Shown here: one piece after another, positions 15,355-23,471 of the stretch
Numbering within the stretch: the first letter of the stretch is position 1
Layout: each line of letters starts with the position of its first letter
Assembly (NCBI GenBank): GCA_012271015.1
Contig: JAAXHD010000189.1
Coordinates: forward strand, 45,962 to 99,295
Length of the DNA stretch: 53,334 nucleotides
Reading direction: 5' to 3'
DNA from: Candidatus Poribacteria bacterium
GTDB lineage: Bacteria > Poribacteria > WGA-4E > WGA-3G
Notes under the pieces: generated by a model
What the model was told of the DNA's origin: nothing
Seen by the model: only the letters and a program-made list of their open reading frames with translations
Databases searched by the model: none
Translations under genes and position numbers: made by a program

Positions 15355-16548
15355 ATGAAAATTATCGCTGTCGATCCCTTTTATTTGCGGATGCCAGACA
15401 TCACAACCGCGGCAGACGGCACACAAGACACTCTTTTGGTACGCATTCAAACGGATACAGGACTTGAAGGATGGGGTGAATGTGATGCCTCGCCGTTAGT
15501 CAGTCTCGCCGTTTATTGCTGTCCGATGTCACACGGCAATATCATCAACATTCGCACTTCACTCGTTGGTGCAACAATTGAGGGTCCCCAGGATGTACTC
15601 CGACTGAGCGAAAAGGCACTCCGGAACGGACTGGATATTCAACAAATACAACACGCTTATAGCGGTGCCGAAATCGCGCTGTGGGACGTTATTGGGCAGA
15701 AGTTGAATAAGCCTGTCTACCGTCTCCTCGCTGAGATGTCAGGAACGTCCAGCACAGCACATCCTAAATTGCCGTATGCATCTGTCCTTTTCGGCGATAC
15801 CCCCGAGGCGACCTATCGCATTGCAACAAGACTCCGCGAACAGGGATACCGTGCGGCGAAATTCGGTTGGGGACCGATGGGAAAATTCGGCGAGGAAAAC
15901 GACATCGCGCTCGTGCGTGCGGCGCGTGAAGGCATGGGAATAGAAGCACAAATTATGATTGATGCCGGTGTCGTCTGGGGCAGTGATCACGAAACGGCTT
16001 ACCAGCGTGCTGAGGCATTCTCGCAATTTTCTCCGACATGGTTGGAGGAACCGCTCACTCCTGATGCGATCGATGCCTACGGTGCACTCACCCGTAGGAA
16101 TCCGTCCGTTCGCATCGCAGCAGGTGAGGGATCCAATACCTACCGGATGGCAGAAGATATTATTGTACACGGCGGGGTTCAATTCGTGCAGATTGACGCG
16201 GGACGTATCGGTGGGATTATGCCTTCTTTTCAGGTACGTCAACTCGCGGAACAGCACGGTATCCAGTACGTCAACCACACGTTTAAGAGCCATTTGAGTC
16301 TTGCGGCAGCACTTCACGTCTTTGCAACAAACCCTGATTTCAATCTATTAGAATACCCGGCGGCGGGATCGGCATTGTCACAGCAGTTAGTAGCAGACCC
16401 ATTCCATGTTGAATCCGATGGAATGGTTCGGGTAAAGGAATTACCTGGACTCGGTGTCCGTGTAGATACGGACGCGATTCACCCGTATTTAGTACCCGTG
16501 AGAATTGAAGTAGGAACGGATGCTGTCTTTGAACAGGGAAGTCTGTAG
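15355..16548 (+). CDS. Mandelate racemase/muconate lactonizing enzyme family protein (enolase superfamily)
   Basis: 397 residues with the alpha/beta capping domain and the modified TIM barrel. The metal ligands are visible: Asp203 (MIDAG), Glu231/Glu232 (WLEEPL) and Glu258 (AAGEGS). On one side of the active site the KxK motif is Lys169-Phe-Gly (AAKFGWG), so only the first lysine is kept. On the other side is His308 in VNHTFKSHLS. This pattern fits acid-sugar dehydratases or epimerases more than muconate lactonizing enzymes. It acts by abstracting the proton next to a carboxylate, with Mg2+. It is probably co-transcribed with the upstream unknown gene. The substrate is not assignable from sequence. 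Confidence 0.85.
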   Translation: MKIIAVDPFYLRMPDITTAADGTQDTLLVRIQTDTGLEGWGECDASPLVSLAVYCCPMSHGNIINIRTSLVGATIEGPQDVLRLSEKALRNGLDIQQIQHAYSGAEIALWDVIGQKLNKPVYRLLAEMSGTSSTAHPKLPYASVLFGDTPEATYRIATRLREQGYRAAKFGWGPMGKFGEENDIALVRAAREGMGIEAQIMIDAGVVWGSDHETAYQRAEAFSQFSPTWLEEPLTPDAIDAYGALTRRNPSVRIAAGEGSNTYRMAEDIIVHGGVQFVQIDAGRIGGIMPSFQVRQLAEQHGIQYVNHTFKSHLSLAAALHVFATNPDFNLLEYPAAGSALSQQLVADPFHVESDGMVRVKELPGLGVRVDTDAIHPYLVPVRIEVGTDAVFEQGSL

Positions 16549-16598
16549 ACAGGTCAAGACATCAGTAGTTTTCTACTACGAGTAGAAAAAAAGAAAAA

Positions 16599-16685
16599 TT
16601 ATTTCAGAATCAGCATCTTCCGTGTCGCAGTGAAATCCCCTGCTGTTAACGTTCGGTGAGTTGCATCTACGGAGATGATCTGCAT
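16599..16685 (-). pseudogene. Orphan C-terminal tail resembling a sorting/FlgD-like domain end
   Basis: A 28-codon frame on the minus strand ends in AGDFTATRKMLILK, the usual last residues of the FlgD-like/secretion-type C-terminal domains of large exported proteins. An ATG at 16685 has AAAGGAG about 9 nt upstream, so it could be translated as a micro-ORF. More likely it is the surviving 3' end of a deleted surface-protein gene. The rest of the 16549-17035 gap is non-coding and contains the inverted repeat at 16855. Confidence 0.5.
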
Positions 16686-16854
16686 AGCTCCGACTCCTTT
16701 TTACTTCATAAATCTAAGGAATTCTGTTTTTTAGCGTGAGTTTGATAAAAGAGCAGGCCTCTTGTAGGTTGCGTTGAACGCGGCCTTGCCCAAAACCCTA
16801 CAAAACAGAGCCCCCCAACGGATAACTCAAAACCTGAAAATCCTAAATCCTGAA

Positions 16855-16903
16855 TGAAACCCAACGCATTCTCACCCGTAGAGCCTTGGTGTGTTGGGTT
16901 TCA
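16855..16903. repeat. TGAAACCCAAC inverted repeat, copy 1
   Basis: TGAAACCCAAC (16855-16865) and its complement GTTGGGTTTCA (16893-16903) enclose 27 bp. The same arms with similar spacing recur at 25317-25367. No gene is inside. It looks like a small palindromic intergenic element. Confidence 0.5.
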
Positions 16904-17035
16904 CTCTCGGTCTTTCGAGAAAGGGCTGCTTAAAGATCGGGGTTCTGGTTAGAAAGGATAGGACTTTTCGTCTTTTACCGCTCCACCCAACGGACGTTAT
17001 ACTTCAATATTTTATTTTCAAACTCACGTTATATA

Positions 17036-17242
17036 GTGAGTGCAGTCATCGTCAATGTTATGAGTTACGGAGCGTTTGCTCAAATTGAAGAAGGAATCGT
17101 CGGACTCATCCATATTTCAAAAATGTCAGCGGATCCTATGGATGCGTCACCTGCAAACATCGTCAATAAGGGCAATAAAATCAAAGTGAGAGTGATTGAA
17201 ATTTCTAAAAAATCCAAGCGAATATCGCTAAGCATGACGTAA
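17036..17242 (+). CDS. S1 RNA-binding domain fragment
   Basis: A 68-residue frame that is almost exactly one S1 OB-fold domain: VIVNVMSYGAFAQI, GIVGLIHISKMS, a central loop, then KVRVIEISKKSKRISLSM. The domain matches the repeats of ribosomal protein S1 and similar RNA-binding proteins. The putative start is a GTG without a ribosome site. The open frame extends upstream into sequence with no resemblance to an S1 protein, so I think this is a leftover domain of a larger gene rather than a complete gene. A small stand-alone S1 protein remains possible. The downstream gap to 17376 has only a short inverted repeat. Confidence 0.5.
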   Translation: MSAVIVNVMSYGAFAQIEEGIVGLIHISKMSADPMDASPANIVNKGNKIKVRVIEISKKSKRISLSMT

Positions 17243-17324
17243 AATCTACCTTAGCATCCAGAGGTTGTCGCAAAAGGAATAGAATAAGCCGAAACGCGAG
17301 GCAAAGAGTTATTAGCACTCGCGC

Positions 17325-17357
17325 GTAATGCCAGACAGCTCAAGGATCAGGCATTAC
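17325..17357. repeat. Short inverted repeat at the 3' end of the sulfatase gene
   Basis: GTAATGCC (17325-17332) and GGCATTAC (17350-17357) could form an 8-bp stem with a 17-nt loop, 20 nt beyond the stop of the minus-strand sulfatase. There is no clear T-run, so a terminator role is only a possibility. Confidence 0.3.
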
Positions 17358-17376
17358 CTTGACAACTGACAACGAA

Positions 17377-18789
17377 TCACTGACGAAACGGTGCATCCAG
17401 TTGCGTCTGCACAAGCCGCTCCAAAACTTGCAGGCGCAACCCCGTTTCAATATCCGCAACTTCAGATCTACCGGCGAGGTTCTGTATCTCATTTGGATCG
17501 TTTTGCACATTAAATAAAAGATAAACCTCACCGTTTGCATTGAGTGCTATCTTCCATTCCCGATTTAAAAGCATAATCTCGCCTTCTATCTCGGAAATTG
17601 CAAAGTCTCGGTGTGTCGCTTCAGGTTGCGTCAACACGGGACACAACGATTTTCCGAATTGGCGATGCTCTAACTCGCCACCCGCCATCTCAACAAGCGT
17701 CGGACCGATGTCGATCCATTCCACTGGACTTTCACAAATTGTTCCGGTGGGAGGGGTGTTTTTGCTTGGGTGTTCCCTCGATTCCTTAGGGGTTCGCACG
17801 AGGAGCGGAATCCGAACTGCCCCGTTCAGAAAATTGCTTTTATAGATGAGTCCATAATCCCCATTCATTTCACCATGGTCGGAGGTATGGACAATGATTG
17901 TATTTCCGAGTTCACCGCGCGCCTCAATTGCGTCAAGAATCTCGCCGATCTGATCATCGATAAGTGTCACGCTACCTGCGTAATTCGCCCGGAGTCTTCC
18001 GATTTCGCCGGGTTCAAACGTCGGGTTCACACGCTCCATGAGCCTGTCCAAATGTCCTGTGGGACGCCTTTCCATAAATGGACGCGGGATCGCTGGCAGC
18101 ATGTCCTTTGGATCGTACATGCTGGCATAAGGTTCCGGTGTATCCCACGGCTCATGGGGTCCTCCGAAACTCACCCAGCAGCACCAAGGTTCAGCCCGCT
18201 TATAGTTCTGGAGGTATCGCTTCGCCTGTTGTCCGACGTAGACATCGGCGTAATCTTCGAGTCCCAACGTCGAAGGACGGACGAGATACGGTTTCGTGCC
18301 GAACCGCTCGCGATAATCGGCGCGGTAAGCATCCCATAAGCCTTTTTCCTCCCACATAGCAGTCATGTGGGATAGGACATTCGCGCTTGCCCTCGGTCCA
18401 CCGATCTCGTTCACATCGTCCAATCCATAAGCGTTCATTAACCCTTCGCGTTCGCGCAGATCACCACTGTGCGGATGGAGATGCGTTTTCCCGAAAAGAC
18501 TCGTCCGATATCCAGCATCACGCACGGCTTGCATCCATGTCGGCGTTTCGGCAGGCATTTGGTGATTCATGTTGTTCCAGACGTGGGTGTTATGGGGATA
18601 CAACCCGGTCGCCAAGCTGAGTCGCGTCGGGATACAGACCGGCGATGTAGTGACGCAGTTTGTGAATCGGATACCTTCACCGGCAATCCGATCCAAATTT
18701 GGGGTCTGGACCCAATCGCCACTGCAACCCATCGCGTCCCAACGCTGTTGGTCTGTCATAAGGAGAAGGATATTCGGGGTGGTTGCCAT
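17377..18789 (-). CDS. Type I sulfatase containing an in-frame repeat insertion
   Basis: 470 residues. The N-terminus NILLLMTDQQRWDAMGC and the signature CIPTRLSLATG (formylglycine site Cys52, C-I-P-T-R) mark a type I sulfatase. Further marks are IIVHTSDHGEMNGDYG (metal ligands) and a C-terminal NVQNDPNEIQNLAG. Between IPLLVRTP and GTICESPVEWIDIGPTLVEMAGG sits a segment containing EHPSKNTP (about residues 339-346), encoded by the 21-bp repeat element. Relatives would be expected to run through here without it. The start lies 3 nt after the stop of the upstream isomerase (GAGGAT ribosome site inside the stop), so the genes are coupled. No signal peptide is seen. The substrate is unknown. Confidence 0.9.
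   Translation of the reverse strand: MATTPNILLLMTDQQRWDAMGCSGDWVQTPNLDRIAGEGIRFTNCVTTSPVCIPTRLSLATGLYPHNTHVWNNMNHQMPAETPTWMQAVRDAGYRTSLFGKTHLHPHSGDLREREGLMNAYGLDDVNEIGGPRASANVLSHMTAMWEEKGLWDAYRADYRERFGTKPYLVRPSTLGLEDYADVYVGQQAKRYLQNYKRAEPWCCWVSFGGPHEPWDTPEPYASMYDPKDMLPAIPRPFMERRPTGHLDRLMERVNPTFEPGEIGRLRANYAGSVTLIDDQIGEILDAIEARGELGNTIIVHTSDHGEMNGDYGLIYKSNFLNGAVRIPLLVRTPKESREHPSKNTPPTGTICESPVEWIDIGPTLVEMAGGELEHRQFGKSLCPVLTQPEATHRDFAISEIEGEIMLLNREWKIALNANGEVYLLFNVQNDPNEIQNLAGRSEVADIETGLRLQVLERLVQTQLDAPFRQ
17753..17775 (+). repeat. GTGTTTTTGCTTGGGTGTT element inside the sulfatase coding sequence
   Basis: A copy of the roughly 21-bp element lies antisense within the sulfatase gene and is translated on the minus strand as EHPSKNTP without breaking the frame. 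Confidence 0.75.
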
Positions 18790-18791
18790 CG

Positions 18792-19634
18792 TTATCCTCG
18801 TTCAATTCCGGCTTCTTTAAAAGCGTTCGCCAGTGTTTCATAAGAGAGCGTCGCGGCAGCGAGTGGATCGTAGTCTTCCCGTGCTTGCACCATGAAACTC
18901 ACCTCAGCAGTAATGAACCCATCATAGCCGTGTGCTTGCATCCGCTTGAGATAGTCAACGTAATCGAAAGGACCTTCACCGGGGATGAGGAATTCGTGGT
19001 CGGGTGCGGTGCCGCGCTGGTCTTTGACGTGTGTATGTGCCGATACGGGTGCTAACGCTGATACTGTCTCTTCGGTTGTCATACCGACAATATCAAAATG
19101 ACTGATGTCGAAGTTAACTTTAAGGTATGGCGAATTAACGATTTCAAGAAGTTCCAGCACCTTCACGGGTGTATCAATGATCGCACCAACATGGGGTTCC
19201 ATCGCAATGGTGACACCGCGCGATGCCCCGTAATCAACAAGTTCTCCGACCCGTTCTGCGAGGAAATCTTTTTTTATCTCCCATTCCTCCGGTTTTCCGC
19301 CTGGGGTCGTATTGACAGCAGGCGGTTCGTCCCCTTGTGCGAGTTCAACAGCCAAATCAACCCCGCCTTTCAACCGCCACATGCTTTTTTCATGGGCTTC
19401 TGGATCTATCTCTAGTAGACTGGAATGCGCCGCGATGGCTGGTAGTGCCAAGTTATGCTGTTGAAACAGGGAGGCAATCCGTTTCCGTTCTGCGGCATCA
19501 AGCGTGCTGAGTTCAGTCGTAAAGCGCGGGATGATGGTGAGTTCAACGCCATCATATCCGAGGCTGGCGAGATGGGAGAGAGCAGTGTCTATGGGGACGG
19601 TGGGCATCCCCCATGTACTATATCCGAGTTTCAT
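18792..19634 (-). CDS. Sugar phosphate isomerase/epimerase
   Basis: 280 residues of the xylose-isomerase-like TIM barrel. It opens with MKLGYSTWGMP and contains GVTIAMEPHVGAI (metal Glu), KVNFDISHFDI, HTHVKDQRG and a final FLIPGEGPFDYVDYL, a common sequence order in sugar isomerases such as IolE/Hyi-like proteins. It is cytoplasmic and would interconvert keto and aldo sugars or epimers with a divalent metal. The ATG follows an ATAAGGAAACATTAAAAA leader similar to the repeat-supplied leaders. It is co-transcribed with the downstream sulfatase (2-nt gap), which parallels the sulfatase-isomerase cluster at 7.3-10.8 kb. Confidence 0.85.
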   Translation of the reverse strand: MKLGYSTWGMPTVPIDTALSHLASLGYDGVELTIIPRFTTELSTLDAAERKRIASLFQQHNLALPAIAAHSSLLEIDPEAHEKSMWRLKGGVDLAVELAQGDEPPAVNTTPGGKPEEWEIKKDFLAERVGELVDYGASRGVTIAMEPHVGAIIDTPVKVLELLEIVNSPYLKVNFDISHFDIVGMTTEETVSALAPVSAHTHVKDQRGTAPDHEFLIPGEGPFDYVDYLKRMQAHGYDGFITAEVSFMVQAREDYDPLAAATLSYETLANAFKEAGIERG

Positions 19635-19780
19635 TTTTTAATGTTTCCTTATAGTTACTAAAGTTTGGACGATTCGAGTTGCGTGTGAGGTGAGTTCTCA
19701 AGGATGGCCCAGTTTTTCTGGGAGGTTGCGACAGGCACCTCACAGTAAAAAAAAGACAGGCAGGTGTCCAAAAACGCAGC

Positions 19781-19841
19781 CCCCGGGGAATGCCATAAGG
19801 CATTCATACCGTTGGTTCCGGGGCGAAATGTGTGTAGAACC
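19781..19841 (+). repeat. Hairpin-containing dispersed element, copy 1
   Basis: CCCCGGGGAATGCCATAAGG is followed by CATTCATACCGTTGGTTCCG and ends near GTGTAGAAC. It contains a perfect hairpin GAATGCC-ATAA-GGCATTC (19788-19805). A diverged copy in the opposite orientation is at 30710-30778. The 314-bp gap 19635-19948 holds only this element, a GTTTTTGCTTGGG element at 19872 and no gene. Confidence 0.55.
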
Positions 19842-19871
19842 GCCCTATCCTGCAAGGTCTAAGCCCCAGCG

Positions 19872-19893
19872 GGGGTTTTTGCTTGGGTGTTTC
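19872..19893 (+). repeat. GTTTTTGCTTGGGTGTTTC element, intergenic
   Basis: A single copy of the roughly 21-bp element lies between the isomerase start and the end of the four-gene membrane operon. Confidence 0.65.
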
Positions 19894-19948
19894 TTCAAAA
19901 TGTGGATCCCTCTAAAAATTGTCCAAAGCTTAGTATAGTTAAAAAACG

Positions 19949-20641
19949 TCAAAAAATTGTGCCGAGCCAATCGTTTATTAGAAAACCGGTGCGGTGAATC
20001 AAGAGGGCGACACGCCCCATGACTGTGTTCCCGAACGCTGCACCAAATCCTACCATAAGAAAGGCAATCCCAATTTTTGACAGCCATCCAACAGGTCCCT
20101 GATGCTCCACAGAGAAAAAGAAATAGATGAGCGTACAAATCAGACCTATGCCTATAAAGACCGCTCCGATAATATCATCAAGGGACATCGAACCGGCATG
20201 CATTTGCGCAAAGGGCGTAAGTGTGCCGTGTGTCTGCTCGAAAATAGCTGCCCGCAGCACATTCGGAATGGCAATTCCAGAGTTAAAACCGATGAGGATA
20301 GCAATAGGGTACCGAATTAGCCATGCCTGCCGGGGGGACAACCTAGCAAAAAAGAGTAAACCAATTCCAATCGGAAATATTTTGAATAAACCACTGAGGG
20401 CTTCGCTTGTTTCTGGTGTAGCTTCACCTCTTATTTGAGTCCCAAGTGCGACCATTGCCTCAGATAAGGGATTCCAAGCTAAGGGTATGAATCCTTGATG
20501 AATAGTAATGACAATGCTATACCCGACTGATATCCCCACAAAGAGATGTTCTGCAAACCGATAGAACGGGTTATCTCGGTAAAGGAAGCTGTAGATACAA
20601 AGTGTCAATAGTGATGCAATCCAGATACCAAAAATTTCCAT
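19949..20641 (-). CDS. Unknown polytopic membrane protein, fourth gene of the FN3/DUF6754 operon
   Basis: 230 residues from the ATG at 20641, with GGAGG 9 nt upstream inside the end of the previous gene. About six membrane segments are visible (MEIFGIWIASLLTLCIYSF, a central pair, and SKIGIAFLMVGFGAAFGNTV near the C-terminus). No enzyme motif is recognised. It is the last gene of four with gaps of only 3-8 nt and overlapping ribosome sites, so stoichiometric production is likely. I infer a subunit of an inner-membrane complex. The function is unknown to me. Confidence 0.65.
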   Translation of the reverse strand: MEIFGIWIASLLTLCIYSFLYRDNPFYRFAEHLFVGISVGYSIVITIHQGFIPLAWNPLSEAMVALGTQIRGEATPETSEALSGLFKIFPIGIGLLFFARLSPRQAWLIRYPIAILIGFNSGIAIPNVLRAAIFEQTHGTLTPFAQMHAGSMSLDDIIGAVFIGIGLICTLIYFFFSVEHQGPVGWLSKIGIAFLMVGFGAAFGNTVMGRVALLIHRTGFLINDWLGTIF

Positions 20642-20645
20642 TAAT

Positions 20646-21461
20646 CTACTCCTCCCGCCGTCTATGAATGAAAAAAGCAATATTGCCCAGAAGGACCAAC
20701 CCAATAAGTAAAACATGCACGAAGGACGCTGTATTTAAGCCTACAGTTCCATCCCCGGGAGCGTTTAACAGTTTCTCGTACTCAGTGGCTCCCAAATAAC
20801 CAGGCATCAAACCGACCAATTGTCCGGTTTGCAGGAAGGGATACATCTGTGCGATAATGACTCCCGTAACGCCTGCAGCAATCTTCAAACCGTATCTTGT
20901 GTTTGCATAAACGATCCAAGCTTCTGTTGAACTTCCAGCAGCAAGATCAAGTAGCAAGGCGATCTGGTCGTAGTTCTTAATATTCTTCATCATCGGAATT
21001 TCATGGATTGCCGTTCCACTGTAATCGGTTTCAAAAACGCTGGCGATATTATTCCCCATCCCAAGGATGACCTGCAAAGCTCCAGGGCGGTAACCCAAAA
21101 AAATGTAATCTTCCCCGTAAATCGCATCGTTTTCCGCAGCAATCTTTTGCATGAGTCCGTGAGCCAAGGTGGGCATATTAGCATAAAGGGTCACTCCAAT
21201 GACGTTTACGCCTTTATTAAAGCAGTGCCGCAGGACCGCTTTTGCCATGGGTTCTGGTTCAGCTAAAGAAGAAGGTCCGTAATCGAAAGCGAGCATAATA
21301 GTCTCCCCTGGAGGAAGTTCCTCAATATAGTCATAAAGTTTCTGCGCTGGTTCGGACACTCTCGTCGGTAGCCTGATCGGGATAAGGGTTGGGATGATAA
21401 CGACTACGGCAACTAATATAAAAATTAGTCGCCGGTCCATATTCATTAGTTTTTCAAGCAT
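20646..21461 (-). CDS. Unknown membrane-anchored alpha/beta protein, third gene of the FN3/DUF6754 operon
   Basis: 271 residues. A signal-anchor helix (residues 11-27, LIFILVAVVVIIPTLIP), a soluble domain of about 200 residues with alternating strands and helices (GETIMLAFDYGPSS, GVNVIGVTLYANMP, YIFLGYRPG, AYAL-like helices), and a C-terminal helix ending in HRRREE. This puts the soluble domain outside the cytoplasm, flanked by two anchors. The upstream DUF6754-type protein has the same plan. The ATG at 21461 has GGAGGA 8 nt upstream and lies 4 nt after the previous stop. No catalytic motif is recognised. Confidence 0.65.
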   Translation of the reverse strand: MLEKLMNMDRRLIFILVAVVVIIPTLIPIRLPTRVSEPAQKLYDYIEELPPGETIMLAFDYGPSSLAEPEPMAKAVLRHCFNKGVNVIGVTLYANMPTLAHGLMQKIAAENDAIYGEDYIFLGYRPGALQVILGMGNNIASVFETDYSGTAIHEIPMMKNIKNYDQIALLLDLAAGSSTEAWIVYANTRYGLKIAAGVTGVIIAQMYPFLQTGQLVGLMPGYLGATEYEKLLNAPGDGTVGLNTASFVHVLLIGLVLLGNIAFFIHRRREE

Positions 21462-21464
21462 TGG

Positions 21465-22115
21465 CTAATCTCCTCCGCCTAAATAAGAGCGTTCAATTCC
21501 CAAGATAATCCGAATGGATTGTGAGATAACGCCCAGGCTTACCCCAAGGATAATACCGCGCCGTGAGGCGAGGTTGGGGATGTCTAAAATCCATTGACGT
21601 GCTTTTGAAGCACCATCTTCCAAAGGAATCCACGACAGGACGGTGTTCCAGGCGAGATCCCCTACGGGGACATTTCCTATCATTACAATCATGGCAGTAA
21701 CGAGGAGCAAAGTTGCCTCAAACGTTCGGGCGCGGAAGGCACGGTAAGCTGCCGAAGCAATAAAGAAGGCAAGCAACGAAAACATCGTTGCGTCCATTGG
21801 AACTTGCACGTTGTTGTATAACCACTCGACTATAGAGTTTTGCGGTCCAAAGGGAATACCTATTAAAACCATAACTGCCATGCCCACAAAAACAACAAGG
21901 CTGTATTGCCAATGCTCCGTGCGGCGACGAACCCGTGTTATATGGGTTTCGATGAGTGTCACCACTGCCAAAACCAATGCGAAGGGCGTTATTATGAGTC
22001 CCCAGTCGATAACCTCTTCATAAAGTTTTTGAGAGACTGAATGTGGACTAAACTGCGTGAAGATTAGTGCTATACCAAAAAGAAAACAGAGGGCTAAGGG
22101 TCCTTGTCGTTTCAT
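21465..22115 (-). CDS. Unknown polytopic membrane protein, second gene of the FN3/DUF6754 operon
   Basis: 216 residues from the ATG at 22115 (AGGAGG 4-5 nt upstream, overlapping the previous stop). An earlier in-frame start would overlap the upstream gene by 34 nt. About five membrane helices are seen: residues 8-20, 33-52, 67-84, 104-120 and 127-145. A final amphipathic segment contains ASRRGIILGVSLGVISQSIRI. A basic cytoplasmic loop (HITRVRRRTEHW) separates helices 2 and 3. The family is not recognised. Confidence 0.65.
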   Translation of the reverse strand: MKRQGPLALCFLFGIALIFTQFSPHSVSQKLYEEVIDWGLIITPFALVLAVVTLIETHITRVRRRTEHWQYSLVVFVGMAVMVLIGIPFGPQNSIVEWLYNNVQVPMDATMFSLLAFFIASAAYRAFRARTFEATLLLVTAMIVMIGNVPVGDLAWNTVLSWIPLEDGASKARQWILDIPNLASRRGIILGVSLGVISQSIRIILGIERSYLGGGD

Positions 22116-22123
22116 AAAGCCTC

Positions 22124-23269
22124 CTAACGTACTCTCTGTAAGAACGATGTAATCCAACCGACACCGGATAATTCCAATATCACACCAAGCACAATTGCTG
22201 CAAAGATGACGACCTTACCCCAATCTTGCCCTCTGAGACTCCCTAAGAACATAGGATCTTTGGATAGATAAGCCGTCGCAGCGTAGAGTTCTTCACCAAT
22301 TAAGGTATAATCACACGCTGCAATAAAGAACGGGAGCTGATGTTCAGAATCTGTCCCTGCAATCTGTATTGCGCCGATAGAATTACCAGTTTCAGCCATG
22401 AGGAGCGATTCAGCATAAAACTGACCTTGCAAAAAAACTGCTGCTGGTTTCTCGCGAACCATCATACCATCTACACCAGCGGCATAAGCAAACTGACTAT
22501 CGGTAAGAAAGAAAATATTTTCTTCGTTGTAAGCATCCGGACGCCCTTCGTCGAGGTAAGACGTTCTCACCATCTCACGTATCACGTTCAGCACGATAGG
22601 GTCGTTACAAGGCACCCGCAGGGGTGTTTCGTAGTCGGCTGTCCGCCGTGCGATTTGCCCTAAGATTGTCATACTGGCAATGGTAGCGACATTATCTACA
22701 CCCCCTAATCCGAGTACATAGAGAATGGAGCGCCCCATTTCTGTGGCTCTACCGATGGCTTCATCCACGGCTTCAAGCCCCGGAATACGACGGACAAATA
22801 CCTCTTTACCGCTTCTCGCATCATAGATATTCCAAAGAATCGCGGCAGAGAAAAGAAGCATGGCGACAAACAGCGGAATTTTGCCGGTATGAAACCATTC
22901 ACCCGTTCCTTTAACGGGTGCCGTTTCCTCAGAATCCACCGTTGCTCCCGTGTCGCTAACCGCTCGCACGATGTAGGCGTAAGCGTTCCCTTTTTCGATA
23001 GTGGCATCAACGTAGGATGTTGTTCCAGCAGGTAACATTTCGCCAATTTCTTCGAGACCCCCGCCTGCAATCCGGCGTAGGATTTGATACCCGCTGATAC
23101 CGCTATCCTCCGGGGCGGCATCCCACTGAATCGTGACGCTCCTGCCGTCGTCGTTGGGTGTATCCACTGCCGTGACATTTGACGGTGGCGAAAGCCCTTG
23201 GCTGAATGCAATGCTAATACTCATGCATAAAACCAAGTAGACCATTAAGCATTTAATTATTTTTTTCAT
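22124..23269 (-). CDS. Fibronectin type III plus DUF6754-like membrane protein, first gene of the operon
   Basis: 381 residues. There is a signal peptide (1-23), then an FN3 domain at about 28-120 (PSNVTAVDTPNDDG, VTIQWDAAPEDSGISGYQILR, AYAYIVRAVS). A membrane helix follows at about 131-148 (KIPLFVAMLLFSAAILW), then a domain of about 200 residues that I recall as DUF6754 (RRIPGLEAVDEAIGRATEMGR, GGVDNVATIASMTILGQ), and a C-terminal helix. FN3 would be periplasmic and the large domain cytoplasmic if the first helix is an ordinary transmembrane helix. It leads an operon of four membrane proteins. The function of DUF6754 proteins is not established. GAGG lies 13 nt before the ATG. Confidence 0.75.
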   Translation of the reverse strand: MKKIIKCLMVYLVLCMSISIAFSQGLSPPSNVTAVDTPNDDGRSVTIQWDAAPEDSGISGYQILRRIAGGGLEEIGEMLPAGTTSYVDATIEKGNAYAYIVRAVSDTGATVDSEETAPVKGTGEWFHTGKIPLFVAMLLFSAAILWNIYDARSGKEVFVRRIPGLEAVDEAIGRATEMGRSILYVLGLGGVDNVATIASMTILGQIARRTADYETPLRVPCNDPIVLNVIREMVRTSYLDEGRPDAYNEENIFFLTDSQFAYAAGVDGMMVREKPAAVFLQGQFYAESLLMAETGNSIGAIQIAGTDSEHQLPFFIAACDYTLIGEELYAATAYLSKDPMFLGSLRGQDWGKVVIFAAIVLGVILELSGVGWITSFLQRVR

Positions 23270-23284
23270 GAATATTATAGTTCC

Positions 23285-23360
23285 TCAATAGTTGTCGGTT
23301 ATCGGAAGAATGGTTGTTGGTTGTCGGTTATCGGTCTTCAGTTAAGAGGTTTTTCAGTAA
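23285..23360. repeat. Low-complexity GTCGGTTATCGG / CAGTTAAGAGG dispersed repeat
   Basis: Repeated words GTTGTCGGTTATCGG, then TCTTCAGTTAAGAGGTTTTT. Similar text (variants of GTCAGTTATCGGT followed by TTAAGAGGCTTT) appears near 3320, 25190, 25590, 34695, 36003, 36085, 43503, 45526 and 49547, nearly always between genes. It is an abundant intergenic family of this genome. Confidence 0.55.
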
Positions 23361-23373
23361 CAATTAACCGCGT

Positions 23374-23389
23374 CTTGGAATATTCCAAG
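23374..23389. promoter_or_regulatory. Perfect 16-bp palindrome upstream of the membrane operon
   Basis: CTTGGAATATTCCAAG is a perfect palindrome about 105 bp upstream of the FN3/DUF6754 gene and about 80 bp downstream of aroB. Its symmetry suits a dimeric repressor site. No regulator is identified. Confidence 0.4.
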
Positions 23390-23440
23390 TTCGGGTAGAT
23401 TGTCACAGAAACCGCTTTAACCGAGAACTGACGACCGAAA

Positions 23441-23457
23441 GGGTTGCGTAGCAACCC
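23441..23457. repeat. GGGTTGC-GTA-GCAACCC palindrome
   Basis: A 7-bp perfect stem with a 3-nt loop, 15 nt beyond the aroB stop. A second copy with a TAAC loop is at 43520-43537 after the corrinoid protein gene. No T-run follows, so it is REP-like rather than a classical terminator. Confidence 0.45.
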
Positions 23458-23471
23458 GTACCAATAATTAT

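Noticed and set aside
15739-16317. 192-codon minus-strand frame opposite the enolase gene
   Set aside because: It is fully antisense to a gene with clear catalytic motifs and shows no family resemblance or ribosome site.
16891-17088. 65-codon frame before the S1 fragment
   Set aside because: It runs through the inverted repeat, has no ribosome site and no recognisable composition.
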